Source of the DNA: Cytophagales bacterium | GTDB taxonomy: Bacteria > Bacteroidota > Bacteroidia > Cytophagales > Spirosomataceae | Direction of reading: 5' to 3' | Assembly (NCBI GenBank): GCA_013298865.1 | Contig: JAAFJL010000008.1 | Location: 1-61,521, forward strand | DNA length: 61,521 nt | The notes under the pieces: model-generated | What the model was told of the DNA's origin: nothing | The model's input: only the letters and a program-made list of their open reading frames with translations | Databases searched by the model: none | Shown here: piece by piece, positions 49,868 through 58,119 of the stretch | Numbering within the stretch: position 1 is the stretch's first letter | Layout of the letters: every line of letters starts with the position of its first letter | Program-made: the position numbers and the translations under genes

Positions 49868-52792
49868 ATGAAAAAAATCATTTCAAGTCTAACTTTTTTT
49901 TTGATTAGTTTTTTAACCACTTTTAGTCAGGATATAAATACTAATTTGGATCAAAATCCAGCAAGTCTTCGTTGGAAAAAAATTCAAACTCCTCATTTCA
50001 AGGTGATTTTTCCGAGTAATTTGCTGGAAACTGCTCAGAAAACTGCCAACACATTAGAAACCATCTACTCGCCTGTCAGTCGTACACTCGGTCGTGAACC
50101 AAGACCTCTTTCTGTAATTCTGCAAAATCAAACTGCTATCTCCAACGGTTTTGTAACATTATTCCCTCGCAGGTCTGAGTTTTTTATCACTCCCCCACAA
50201 GACTACAATTTGTTAGGTACAAATAATTGGTTAGAAATGCTTTCAATTCATGAATTTCGTCATGTTGTTCAAAATGACAAAGCATTAGTGGGTCTTTCCA
50301 AAGGTTTTTATACACTTTTTGGTAATAATGGTTTGGGACTGGTAACAAGTCTGGCTGTACCAAACTGGTTTTCAGAAGGTGATGCTGTTGGGACAGAAAC
50401 GGTTTTTACAAAATCTGGAAGAGGAAGAATTCCAGCTTTTGATATGGCTCTCAGAACTCAATTGCTTACAAAGGGAGCTTTTTCGTACTCAAAAGCTGTG
50501 TGTAGGTCGTATAAAGATTTTATTCCGAATCATTATGTGAATGGCTATTTGCTTACTTCTTATGCAAAAAATCAATTTGGTGCAGACGTTTGGGATAATA
50601 TTCTGACTAATACATACAAATTTCCCGTTTATCCATTTTCATTTTCGAGGAATATTAAAAAAATAACTGGACTTAGAACCGAAGATTTGTATCAAAAAGC
50701 ATTTGAAGATTCTAAAAATGCTTGGCAAGAGCAATTAAAAAATATTCAGGAAACACCAGCTAAAACCCTGAAAACCAATGAAGTAAAGCATTACACTAAT
50801 TACGAATATCCCCAAATGATGCCTGACGGTAGAGTTTTAGCACTCAAATCTGGTTTATCTGATATTCAAAAGTTTGTTATTTTAGGCGAATCAGAGGAAG
50901 AGGAAGAACTATTAGAATTAGGTGTTTATAATGATGCGGGAACGCTCTCAGCGGTTGATACAAAAATCGCTTGGGCAGAATTTCATTTTGACCCACGCTG
51001 GGGACAAAAAAATTACTCTGTTATAAAACTATATGATATTAATAGTGATAAAATTTCTCAGTTAACTTTTAAATCAAAATTGACTGCTCCGAATATTTCC
51101 CCAGATGGAAATAAAATTGTTGCTATTGAGACTTCTCCAGAAAATAAAAATTCAATTGTGATTCTAAATGCTCAGACTGGAGAAGAATTATCAAGATTAA
51201 CTAATGAGGCTAACGATTTTTGGGTTCAACCACGATGGTCTGAAAATGATAAATTTTTAGCTATACGAGTTGGGAAAAACGGAAAAAGTATTGTTGAATT
51301 TGATGCAAATTCAGGAAAAACTTTAAATGAATATCTTACAAACACAGGCGAAAATTTAGCTTATCCTCTAAAGAACGGAGACTACATTTTCTATAATTCT
51401 GCAAAATCAGGAATTGACAATATTTATGCTTTTCAAATTTCAAGTGGTAATCGTTTTCAAGTAACTGATAGAAAGTTTGGAGCATTTAACCCGTGTGTGA
51501 ACAAAACTACTAATGAATTGATTTTCAATGACTTCACTCCTCTTGGGCATCGAGTTGTTAAGATGGAATTGAATCCAGCAAACTGGAAGTTAGTTGAAGA
51601 CTCAAGAGATTTTAAGGTTTCTTTATTCAGTAAATTCAAAGAAAAAGAAGTTGGAGCTTCACTTTTAAATGATATTCCTTCAACTAAATATGAGGTTTCA
51701 AAGTACTCAAAAGCAAATATTGTCAATCCCTATTCTTGGGGTTTTGTATTTGGTTCGAGTGGAAATTCTCTAAATATTGGAGTTTCTTCTCAGGATTTAC
51801 TCAGTACGACTTCTATTTCCACTGGTTATCGCTTCAATCCAAGCGAAAAAACTGGGGCGTATTATGCCAACGTAAGTTTGCAAGCGTGGTATCCACAGAT
51901 TGATTTTGCCTATTCAAACGGCAACCGTAATACAACAATTGCTTTGGACAGAGCTGCGCCAATTGATAGTATCAGAACGGATTCTTGGAATCAGGAACAA
52001 TACAATGTGGGAATAAGTTTGCCTTTGAACTTAACCCATTCAAAGTTCTTTGAATCAATGAATATAGGCGTAAATGCGTCTCTGGCAAGAATTTCAGGTT
52101 ATGATTTCCCGATTCGCTACCGTTCAGAAAGTTTCAATGGAAATATTTCTTCCATGATTTATACTTTTAATTATTCTCGTTTACTGAAAAGAGCAACAAG
52201 AGACATTGCCTCTCCGTGGGGGCAAACCATTTCATTTTATTACAGAGAAACCTTACCTAATAGTAAATTAGAAGGAGGTTTGGCTAATATTCAACTAAGT
52301 TTATTTACGCCTGGTTTCCTGAAGCATCATAGTATTAGACTAAGAGCCTCCTCTCAGAAGCAATTTTCGTTGAAAAATGCTGATAATACACCCAACAATA
52401 AAACGTATATTTTTGGCAGCCCAACATTTTATCCGAGGGGCTATTTGTACAGTAGCTATGAAAACCTATCGATTATATCTGGCGATTATCGTTTTGCACT
52501 TTTGGATCCAGATTTGGCATTAGGGCGTATTTTGTATTTGAAAAGACTAAAGACCAATTTTTTTGCTGATTATGGAAAAGGTTCAACCAATTATATTATT
52601 AAAAATCCAGCAAATGGAGCATCTGTGCCTTTTGATGATGCCAAAAATTTCTTTTCTGTCGGCATAGATTTAACTGCTCAATTTCACGTATTGCGTTTTA
52701 CAACTCAGTTAGAAGCTGGAGCAAGAATAATATATTTACCTTATGAAAATAGAGCCATTTTTGAACCATTAGTTTTAGACATTGGCTTTTAA
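49868..52792 (+). CDS. outer-membrane gluzincin / beta-propeller / barrel protein
   Basis: A 974-residue exported protein from ATG at 49868 (MKKIISSLTF), with a signal peptide ending TTFSQ. The six residues encoded further upstream disrupt the signal and are rejected. Residues 128-132 are HEFRH and Glu170 lies in NWFSEGDAVGTE, a gluzincin zinc site. About residues 280-560 show TolB/WD40-like repeats (ISPDGNKIVAIETSPENKN and QPRWSENDKFLAIRVGKN). The C-terminal region is barrel strands ending LVLDIGF with terminal Phe. A protease domain, propeller and outer-membrane barrel in one chain is an unusual, poorly described architecture. The kinase gene starts 9 bp after its stop. Confidence 0.82.
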   Translation: MKKIISSLTFFLISFLTTFSQDINTNLDQNPASLRWKKIQTPHFKVIFPSNLLETAQKTANTLETIYSPVSRTLGREPRPLSVILQNQTAISNGFVTLFPRRSEFFITPPQDYNLLGTNNWLEMLSIHEFRHVVQNDKALVGLSKGFYTLFGNNGLGLVTSLAVPNWFSEGDAVGTETVFTKSGRGRIPAFDMALRTQLLTKGAFSYSKAVCRSYKDFIPNHYVNGYLLTSYAKNQFGADVWDNILTNTYKFPVYPFSFSRNIKKITGLRTEDLYQKAFEDSKNAWQEQLKNIQETPAKTLKTNEVKHYTNYEYPQMMPDGRVLALKSGLSDIQKFVILGESEEEEELLELGVYNDAGTLSAVDTKIAWAEFHFDPRWGQKNYSVIKLYDINSDKISQLTFKSKLTAPNISPDGNKIVAIETSPENKNSIVILNAQTGEELSRLTNEANDFWVQPRWSENDKFLAIRVGKNGKSIVEFDANSGKTLNEYLTNTGENLAYPLKNGDYIFYNSAKSGIDNIYAFQISSGNRFQVTDRKFGAFNPCVNKTTNELIFNDFTPLGHRVVKMELNPANWKLVEDSRDFKVSLFSKFKEKEVGASLLNDIPSTKYEVSKYSKANIVNPYSWGFVFGSSGNSLNIGVSSQDLLSTTSISTGYRFNPSEKTGAYYANVSLQAWYPQIDFAYSNGNRNTTIALDRAAPIDSIRTDSWNQEQYNVGISLPLNLTHSKFFESMNIGVNASLARISGYDFPIRYRSESFNGNISSMIYTFNYSRLLKRATRDIASPWGQTISFYYRETLPNSKLEGGLANIQLSLFTPGFLKHHSIRLRASSQKQFSLKNADNTPNNKTYIFGSPTFYPRGYLYSSYENLSIISGDYRFALLDPDLALGRILYLKRLKTNFFADYGKGSTNYIIKNPANGASVPFDDAKNFFSVGIDLTAQFHVLRFTTQLEAGARIIYLPYENRAIFEPLVLDIGF

Positions 52793-52801
52793 TCCTTTAT
52801 T

Positions 52802-53827
52802 ATGAAAAAACTTTTTCTGAAAAATATATATTTAACTTTTCAAATGATATGGTGGGCTTTCTCAACTTTTTATCTGAGATACCCTTACACAAAGTACTTT
52901 CAAGTAAGTCATAAGTTAGTACTTTATCTTGCTCTTAACTTTATTTTGGGCTTAGGACTAACGCATCTCTACGCAATTTTTTTCAGGAACAATCGACAAA
53001 GATATTTAACCTTTTCTGTACCTTTTACGGGGGCAATCTTAGTTGCATTAGCATTTTATTGCCTCGACTGGTCGTTCGGTTTTATGCGTTATGGCAAGCC
53101 AAATAGTGGTTTGGAGTTAAATTACGCAGATTATCTTCAATTTTATGTAGAATCTCTTAGATACATTGGAATTTGGTTTTTGTTTTATCAGCTAAACCTT
53201 TATATCCGTTTGAATAACAAACGTGAAATTGAATTAGCACAGTCAGAAACTGCTTTGAAGTCTGCCCAATTGGAAAATCTTAAAAATCAATTAAACCCTC
53301 ACTTTTTATTTAACTCTTTAAATTCTATAAAATCACTTACACTAACAGACCCACAAAAAGCAAGAGGTGCATTGAATGGTTTATCTACTTTATTAAGAAG
53401 TTCTTTGGAAGCTGGTTCTATGCAATTGATAAAATTGGAAGATGAACTTAAAATAGTAAAAGAATATTTAGCCTTAGAAAAAATAAGGTATGAAAATCGG
53501 TTAGAGTATCTTTTCCAAGTTGATGTATCGCTACTTCCACTGAAAATCCCACCAATGAGTTTACAACTTTTAGTAGAAAACTCCATCAAATACGGAATTT
53601 TGAAAAATAAGACTGGTGGGCAAATTGTTGTAAAAGCCTACACCGAAGAAGAGAATATATTTTTATCGGTAGAAAACACTGGGAAACTTCATACAAAATC
53701 AGACATAGGTTTAGGACTTTTGAATCTTGAAAGAAGGTTAGCACTTAATTTCCAAGAAAGTGCTTCATTTACGCTTTTTGAAAAAAATGGAAAAGTAATT
53801 GCAGAAATAATTATCAGAAAACAGTGA
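52802..53827 (+). CDS. LytS-type sensor histidine kinase
   Basis: A 341-residue inner-membrane kinase. About four transmembrane helices lie in residues 10-135. A short coiled linker (ALKSAQLENLKNQLNPHFLF) leads to the phospho-acceptor His167 in NPHFLFNSLN, the His_kinase family typical of LytTR systems. The ATPase part has LVENSIKYGI (N box) and IGLGLLNLERRLAL (G box). A LytTR response regulator normally follows, but the next gene is convergent folD, so this kinase is orphan here. It is probably co-transcribed with the metalloprotease-barrel gene, and may regulate it or sense its action, which is inference. Confidence 0.9.
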   Translation: MKKLFLKNIYLTFQMIWWAFSTFYLRYPYTKYFQVSHKLVLYLALNFILGLGLTHLYAIFFRNNRQRYLTFSVPFTGAILVALAFYCLDWSFGFMRYGKPNSGLELNYADYLQFYVESLRYIGIWFLFYQLNLYIRLNNKREIELAQSETALKSAQLENLKNQLNPHFLFNSLNSIKSLTLTDPQKARGALNGLSTLLRSSLEAGSMQLIKLEDELKIVKEYLALEKIRYENRLEYLFQVDVSLLPLKIPPMSLQLLVENSIKYGILKNKTGGQIVVKAYTEEENIFLSVENTGKLHTKSDIGLGLLNLERRLALNFQESASFTLFEKNGKVIAEIIIRKQ

Positions 53828-53830
53828 TTT

Positions 53831-53957
53831 CAGTGAACAGTCTTTTTACAGTGAACAGTTATCAGTAAACAGTAAACAAACTTCTCTGTGATAATTGCTT
53901 ACTGATAATTGCTAACTGATTATTGGTAACTGTTCACTGTAAAAGACTGTTTACTGC
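53831..53957. repeat. inverted word array (ACAGTGAACAGTTA) between convergent genes
   Basis: The array fills the gap from 3 bp after the kinase stop to the folD stop. The left block has words CAGTGAACAGT, ACAGTGAACAGTTATC and CAGTAAACAGTAAAC. The right block has TAACTGTTCACTGTAAAAGACTG and repeated GATAATTGCTTACT / GATAATTGCTAACT words. CAGTCTTTTTACAGTGAACAG on the left pairs with its reverse complement on the right except for one inserted base. It may serve as a bidirectional terminator. Confidence 0.8.
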
Positions 53958-53958
53958 A

Positions 53959-54837
53959 CTAATAGATTGCTCTTTTGGCAGATAATAATGTGTTTTTCAT
54001 TAGAGACACAATTGTCATTGGTCCAACACCTTTAGGCACAGGTGTAATGTACGAACATTTTGGAGCAACTTCATCAAATTTCACATCTCCTTTCAAAGCA
54101 AATCCAGATTTTTTTGTAGTGTCTTCAACTCTTGTCAAACCCACGTCAATTACGACCGCACCTTCTTTAATAAATTCAGCCGTAATAAATTCTGGAATTC
54201 CCAAAGCAGCAATCAAAATATCTGCGGTAGCACACATTTCTGCCAAATTCTGGGTTCTTGAATGTGTTAAAGTCACGGTGCAATTACCAATTTTTGTATT
54301 ACGTTGCATCAAAATTGACATTGGTAAACCTACAATTTGGCTACGCCCAACCACAACACAATGTTTACCAGAGGTTTCAATTCCGTATCTATCCAATAAA
54401 TCTAAAACGCCTTGTGGTGTTGCAGAAATATAGGCTGGCAAACCTTTCGCCATACGTCCGATATTGATTGGATGAAAACCATCAACATCTTTTCTTGGGC
54501 TAATTGTTTCCATTACTTTATCTGGATTGATATGATTTGGCAAAGGCAATTGTACAATAAGACCATCCATGTCATCATTTTCATTTACCTTAATCACCTC
54601 CGCTAAAAGCTCGGATTCTGTAATTGTAGGCGGAAAGCGTAGTAAAGAAGATTTGAAACCCAACTCCTCACAAGATTTTACTTTATTGGCAACGTAAGTT
54701 TCAGAAGACCCATTATTACCTACCAAAATGGCAACTAAATGAGGTATTTTTTTTCCAGAGGCTAATATTGCCTCCATTTCTAAAGCTATTTCTTTTTTAA
54801 TTTCGTCAGCAACTGCTTTACCATCAATAATTTGCAT
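53959..54837 (-). CDS. folD: bifunctional methylene-THF dehydrogenase/cyclohydrolase
   Basis: A 292-residue cytosolic enzyme interconverting 5,10-methylene-, 5,10-methenyl- and 10-formyl-tetrahydrofolate. Signatures are [16 protein letters not shown] (catalytic Lys in YVxxK), [12 protein letters not shown], and [17 protein letters not shown]. The NADP loop is [20 protein letters not shown], and the C-terminal end is [18 protein letters not shown]. It is the last gene of the CoA-transferase/sirtuin/folD operon. Confidence 0.97.
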   Translation of the reverse strand: MQIIDGKAVADEIKKEIALEMEAILASGKKIPHLVAILVGNNGSSETYVANKVKSCEELGFKSSLLRFPPTITESELLAEVIKVNENDDMDGLIVQLPLPNHINPDKVMETISPRKDVDGFHPINIGRMAKGLPAYISATPQGVLDLLDRYGIETSGKHCVVVGRSQIVGLPMSILMQRNTKIGNCTVTLTHSRTQNLAEMCATADILIAALGIPEFITAEFIKEGAVVIDVGLTRVEDTTKKSGFALKGDVKFDEVAPKCSYITPVPKGVGPMTIVSLMKNTLLSAKRAIY

Positions 54838-54879
54838 ATTATTTTTTTGAATTTTAATCTATAAAGTTCTAAGAGTCTT

Positions 54880-55575
54880 CTACTTTTTCACTAATAAATC
54901 CCAAAGTTTGGCTAACCCTACACTACCAATTTCTTCAATAAAAATCATATTTTTTCTGGTTGCTACATCTGGTTTATTAGGGTCAATGATATAAATTGGC
55001 ACAAATCCTGCGGCATAATTGACCAATCCAGCAGCAGGATATACCTGCATTGAAGTACCTACGACTACAAAAATATCTGCTTCCGAAGCTAATTCTGCGG
55101 CATCAATAATCAAAGGAACATCTTCATGAAACCAAACGATATGCGGACGTAATTGTGAGCCTTTTTCACATTTATCGCCAATATTGATTGCTTTTGTACC
55201 AATTTCATACACTAAACTTGAATCAACCGTTGAACGTGCTTTTGTTAATTCTCCGTGCAAATGTAAAACTTTTGTTGAACCAGCTCTTTCATGCAGATTG
55301 TCAACATTCTGAGTAATAATTTGAACGTCAAAGTGTTTTTCTAAACGTGCCAAAATGTAATGCCCTTCGTTGGGTTCTACTTCTGCCAATTTTGCTCTAC
55401 GTTCATTATAAAATCTCAGAACTAACTCCATGTCTTTTCGCCAACCTTCTGGAGTAGCGACGTCTTCAATTGAATGGTTTTCCCAAAGTCCGTCAGATGC
55501 CCGAAATGTTGGAATACCACTTTCCGCAGAAATTCCTGCTCCAGTGAGAACGACAATTTTTTTCTTCTTTTCCAT
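54880..55575 (-). CDS. cobB: NAD-dependent protein deacylase (sirtuin, desuccinylase-like)
   Basis: A 231-residue cytosolic sirtuin that removes lysine acyl groups using NAD. GAGISAESGIPTFRASDGLW is at residues 12-31, TQNVDNLHERAG at 88-99, and the catalytic His107 lies in HLHGEL. Tyr56 and Arg59 in FYNERR match the Y-x-x-R pair that binds succinyl or malonyl carboxylates in SIRT5/CobB-class enzymes. The usual four zinc cysteines are not present: the zinc-ribbon region (ARSTVDSS to GDKCEKGSQ) has only Cys136. Similar zinc-less sirtuins occur in Bacteroidota as far as I recall. The gene starts 1 bp after the CoA-transferase stop. Confidence 0.92.
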   Translation of the reverse strand: MEKKKKIVVLTGAGISAESGIPTFRASDGLWENHSIEDVATPEGWRKDMELVLRFYNERRAKLAEVEPNEGHYILARLEKHFDVQIITQNVDNLHERAGSTKVLHLHGELTKARSTVDSSLVYEIGTKAINIGDKCEKGSQLRPHIVWFHEDVPLIIDAAELASEADIFVVVGTSMQVYPAAGLVNYAAGFVPIYIIDPNKPDVATRKNMIFIEEIGSVGLAKLWDLLVKK

Positions 55576-55576
55576 G

Positions 55577-56752
55577 TTAAAAAACTATTTTTTCATTTTT
55601 CAAAATCTCTATTTCATCATTTTTCAACCCTAAATTTTGTAAAATCTCTACTGTATCCTCCCCTATTTCTGGTGGATTGTGTTTCAATGAAAACAGAGTA
55701 TCTGCTATCTCCAAAGGGATTTTAGGCAATTTGGTTTGAATATTTCCCTGAATAACTGTTTCTAATAAACTTCCGCCTTCGTTCAATTGAGCATCTTCAA
55801 ACAAATCTTCTGGACGAGCAATTGGAGCGAATGGAATATCGGCTTTTTCACATCTCTTTGTGATTTCTTCTTTCGTAAAACTACTCATCATTTCGTCAAC
55901 GGCTGGCAAAAACCAATCTCTTTCTGCTATTCTGTCATTATTCGTTTTCAGTCTTTCGTCATTGAGCCAATCTTGTTTTTCAAATACTTCACAAAATCTC
56001 AACCAGTGTTTTTCAGAAATAATTCCGACAAAAATCAATGAATTATCTTTGGTCGGAAAGGTTTTATAAATACTCCAAGCACTTACTCTATCTGGCATCG
56101 GAGGAACGGGCGTATTTGTCAAAGCGGAAACTGCCATGTGTTGTCCCATTAAAAATGCTGTTGTTTCAAACAAAGCTGATTTTACAAAATTCCCTTTTCC
56201 TGTAATTTCTCGTTCGTAAAGTGCAGACAAAATCCCAATTACGCCAAACATTCCACCCGTAATATCAATCACAGATGTTCCTGCACGCAAGGGTTGCCCG
56301 ACTGGTCCCGTCATGTAAGCAAGACCACCCATCATTTGAACGACTTCGTCCATTGCATGGCGTTTTTCGTAAGGACCAGACAAAAAACCTTTGAGTGAAC
56401 AGTAAATCAATTTGGGATTAATCAATTTTAAGGTTTCATAGCCATAACCCAATCTTTCCATTGTTCCTGGTCCAAAGTTTTCAACTAAGACATCAGCATT
56501 TTCTACTAATTGCTCGATGAGTTTTTTTCCTTTTTCAGATTTAATATCAATGGCTAAACTTTTTTTATTTCTATTGTAAAATGAATGATAACCCATACCA
56601 AAACCTCTCAGACGACGAGTAGAATCTCCTTCCAATGGTTCAATATGAATGACTTCTGCCCCTAAATCAGCTAAAATTAACCCTGCTGCTGGTCCCATTA
56701 CGGCATGGGTAAATTCAAGAACTTTAATATTTTGTAAGGGTAATTGCTTCAT
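55577..56752 (-). CDS. CaiB/BaiF family III CoA-transferase
   Basis: A 391-residue cytosolic enzyme from ATG at 56752 (MKQLPLQNIK); the 69-bp open extension upstream adds residues atypical for the family. VLEFTHAVMGPAAGLILADL and GAEVIHIEPLEGDSTRRLRG are the family start. Asp135 in HAMDEVVQMMGGLAYMTG is the expected catalytic aspartate that carries the CoA-exchange intermediate. The substrate acid is unknown. Operon partners are a sirtuin and folD; a link between acyl-CoA pools and the desuccinylase-type sirtuin is an inference from the order. Confidence 0.9.
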   Translation of the reverse strand: MKQLPLQNIKVLEFTHAVMGPAAGLILADLGAEVIHIEPLEGDSTRRLRGFGMGYHSFYNRNKKSLAIDIKSEKGKKLIEQLVENADVLVENFGPGTMERLGYGYETLKLINPKLIYCSLKGFLSGPYEKRHAMDEVVQMMGGLAYMTGPVGQPLRAGTSVIDITGGMFGVIGILSALYEREITGKGNFVKSALFETTAFLMGQHMAVSALTNTPVPPMPDRVSAWSIYKTFPTKDNSLIFVGIISEKHWLRFCEVFEKQDWLNDERLKTNNDRIAERDWFLPAVDEMMSSFTKEEITKRCEKADIPFAPIARPEDLFEDAQLNEGGSLLETVIQGNIQTKLPKIPLEIADTLFSLKHNPPEIGEDTVEILQNLGLKNDEIEILKNEKIVF

Positions 56753-56849
56753 TCCGAGTTTATGATGGGTAATAAATTGGTTAATTCTATTCGCAAATTT
56801 AGTGAAAATAAATGAGTACAATTATCTGAGCAAGATTAATAAAATAAAA

Positions 56850-56879
56850 AAACGGTCAGGCTTTAGGGCTTGACCGTTT
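56850..56879 (-). terminator. terminator for the desaturase gene
   Basis: AAACGGTCAGG and CTTGACCGTTT form the stem with an 8-nt loop. In minus-strand direction it is followed by a T-rich tract (TTTTTTATTTTATT). Confidence 0.82.
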
Positions 56880-56903
56880 CGGGAATTATGTACTCAATAG
56901 TAA

Positions 56904-57911
56904 TTACAATCCTGCATTTATCATAGCTACATCAGGAGTAGAATTGTCCTGTAAAGTTACTTTACCTCTTTCTCTTCTTACAATTCTTGAATATAAACCA
57001 ATTTCCTGGCTAAATACAAAAGTAAAAAACAATTTTGTATAAGAAGTATGTGATTTCAAGTTGTCGTAAAACTCTGGAGCGATTTTTTTCAATTCTGGCA
57101 ATTTATTCCAAGGAATTGATGGTAAATCGTGGTGTTCGTTATGGTACCCAACATTCATGTTGATACCATTCAATCCGCCGTAATAACTGTATGTTTCTTG
57201 CATAGGGTCAAGTACCATGTAGTGTTCCTGAATCCATCTCGCTCCGAGTGGGTGAAAACCAACTGAGAATGAGAAACTTAGTCCCAAATACAACAATGAA
57301 GTCCAACCAAAGAAATAAACAATTGCAACATCAAAAAGTAACTGGGCTACAATATTCATGATAACAAACTTGTCGATAACCATTAATTCTTTACAACGAA
57401 TTGTACGAATTACTTGGAAAACTGGGTATAAAAATAACCAGATTGCTTTACCGATAGAATAATTGTTAATCAATTTTGCCTCATAATAATCTGGCAAATC
57501 AGCGTCTAATTCATGCACTCCTTGAAAAGCGTGGTGCTTTAAATGGAAGTTTTTGAAAGTAATTGCCGTTGGAGCCAATGAAGGAAAATTGCCAACAATT
57601 GCTGCGAAGATATTCCAAGATGGTTTTTGGAAAATAAGATTATGAGCTGCCTCATGAATACAAACGAATAATGTATGCGTAGGAAATGCTCCAATGAACC
57701 AAGCCGCCGCCAAAATTACATACCATGCTTGGTCTCTTAATAAATACGCCATTCCGACCTGAAACGATACACAAGATAGAATCCAGATTGCGGTATTGGG
57801 ATTTTTTGAAATTAATTTTTTTACTTCTGGATGGGCTTTGATGATTTCCCGTGTACGAATACGGTGCGGTTCTGTACCTGTAACTTCCTTAAAGTCTGCT
57901 GTATAAGCCAT
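56904..57911 (-). CDS. sphingolipid delta-4 desaturase (DES)-like fatty acid desaturase
   Basis: A 335-residue membrane enzyme. The N-terminus EPHRIRTREIIKAHPEVKKL matches the Lipid_DES motif of eukaryotic dihydroceramide delta-4 desaturases. Histidine boxes are HEAAH (86-90), HLKHH (123-127, then ELDADLPD) and HNEHH (257-261) preceded by NMNVGY and followed by DLPSIPW, plus GFHPLGARWIQEHY and ETYSYYGGLN as in DES proteins. It therefore predicts introduction of a delta-4 double bond in a sphingoid base. No serine palmitoyltransferase gene is in the window; its presence elsewhere is expected for Bacteroidota. A fatty-acyl substrate is an alternative. Confidence 0.88.
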   Translation of the reverse strand: MAYTADFKEVTGTEPHRIRTREIIKAHPEVKKLISKNPNTAIWILSCVSFQVGMAYLLRDQAWYVILAAAWFIGAFPTHTLFVCIHEAAHNLIFQKPSWNIFAAIVGNFPSLAPTAITFKNFHLKHHAFQGVHELDADLPDYYEAKLINNYSIGKAIWLFLYPVFQVIRTIRCKELMVIDKFVIMNIVAQLLFDVAIVYFFGWTSLLYLGLSFSFSVGFHPLGARWIQEHYMVLDPMQETYSYYGGLNGINMNVGYHNEHHDLPSIPWNKLPELKKIAPEFYDNLKSHTSYTKLFFTFVFSQEIGLYSRIVRRERGKVTLQDNSTPDVAMINAGL

Positions 57912-57941
57912 TTTTTGTAAGAATTGGTTAATAATATTTCA

Positions 57942-57949
57942 CAAAATTA
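57942..57949 (-). promoter_or_regulatory. candidate -7 element for the desaturase gene
   Basis: On the minus strand it reads TAATTTTG, an exact TAnnTTTG match 30 nt upstream of the start. Confidence 0.3.
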
Positions 57950-58033
57950 AACATAGAATGAAGGATTTACTATTTGTTCTCATCAATTGTTTTAGATTTT
58001 ATGAAAAAATACACCAATTTTATAAGTAACACT

Positions 58034-58105
58034 GAGTTTCTCAGAGTTTTTCACAGAGTTTTCACAAAGAAAAATATTATTTTTTGTGAAAACTCCGAGT
58101 AACTC
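58034..58105. repeat. inverted array of TTTGTGAAAACTCYGWG words
   Basis: GAGTTTCTCAGAGTTTTTCACAGAGTTTTCACAAA on the left is partly inverted on the right as TTTGTGAAAACTCCGAGTAACTC (58083-58105); the loop is AT-rich. The words belong to the same family as the 36829 array (TTTGTGAAACTCTGTG). It begins 15 bp after the T9SS-cargo stop on the minus strand. Confidence 0.75.
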
Positions 58106-58119
58106 AAATTTAAACAAAC

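Noticed and set aside
53831..53957. Insertion-sequence remnant or attachment site
   Set aside because: No transposase or integrase fragment and no target duplication; the word-array structure explains the inverted sequence.
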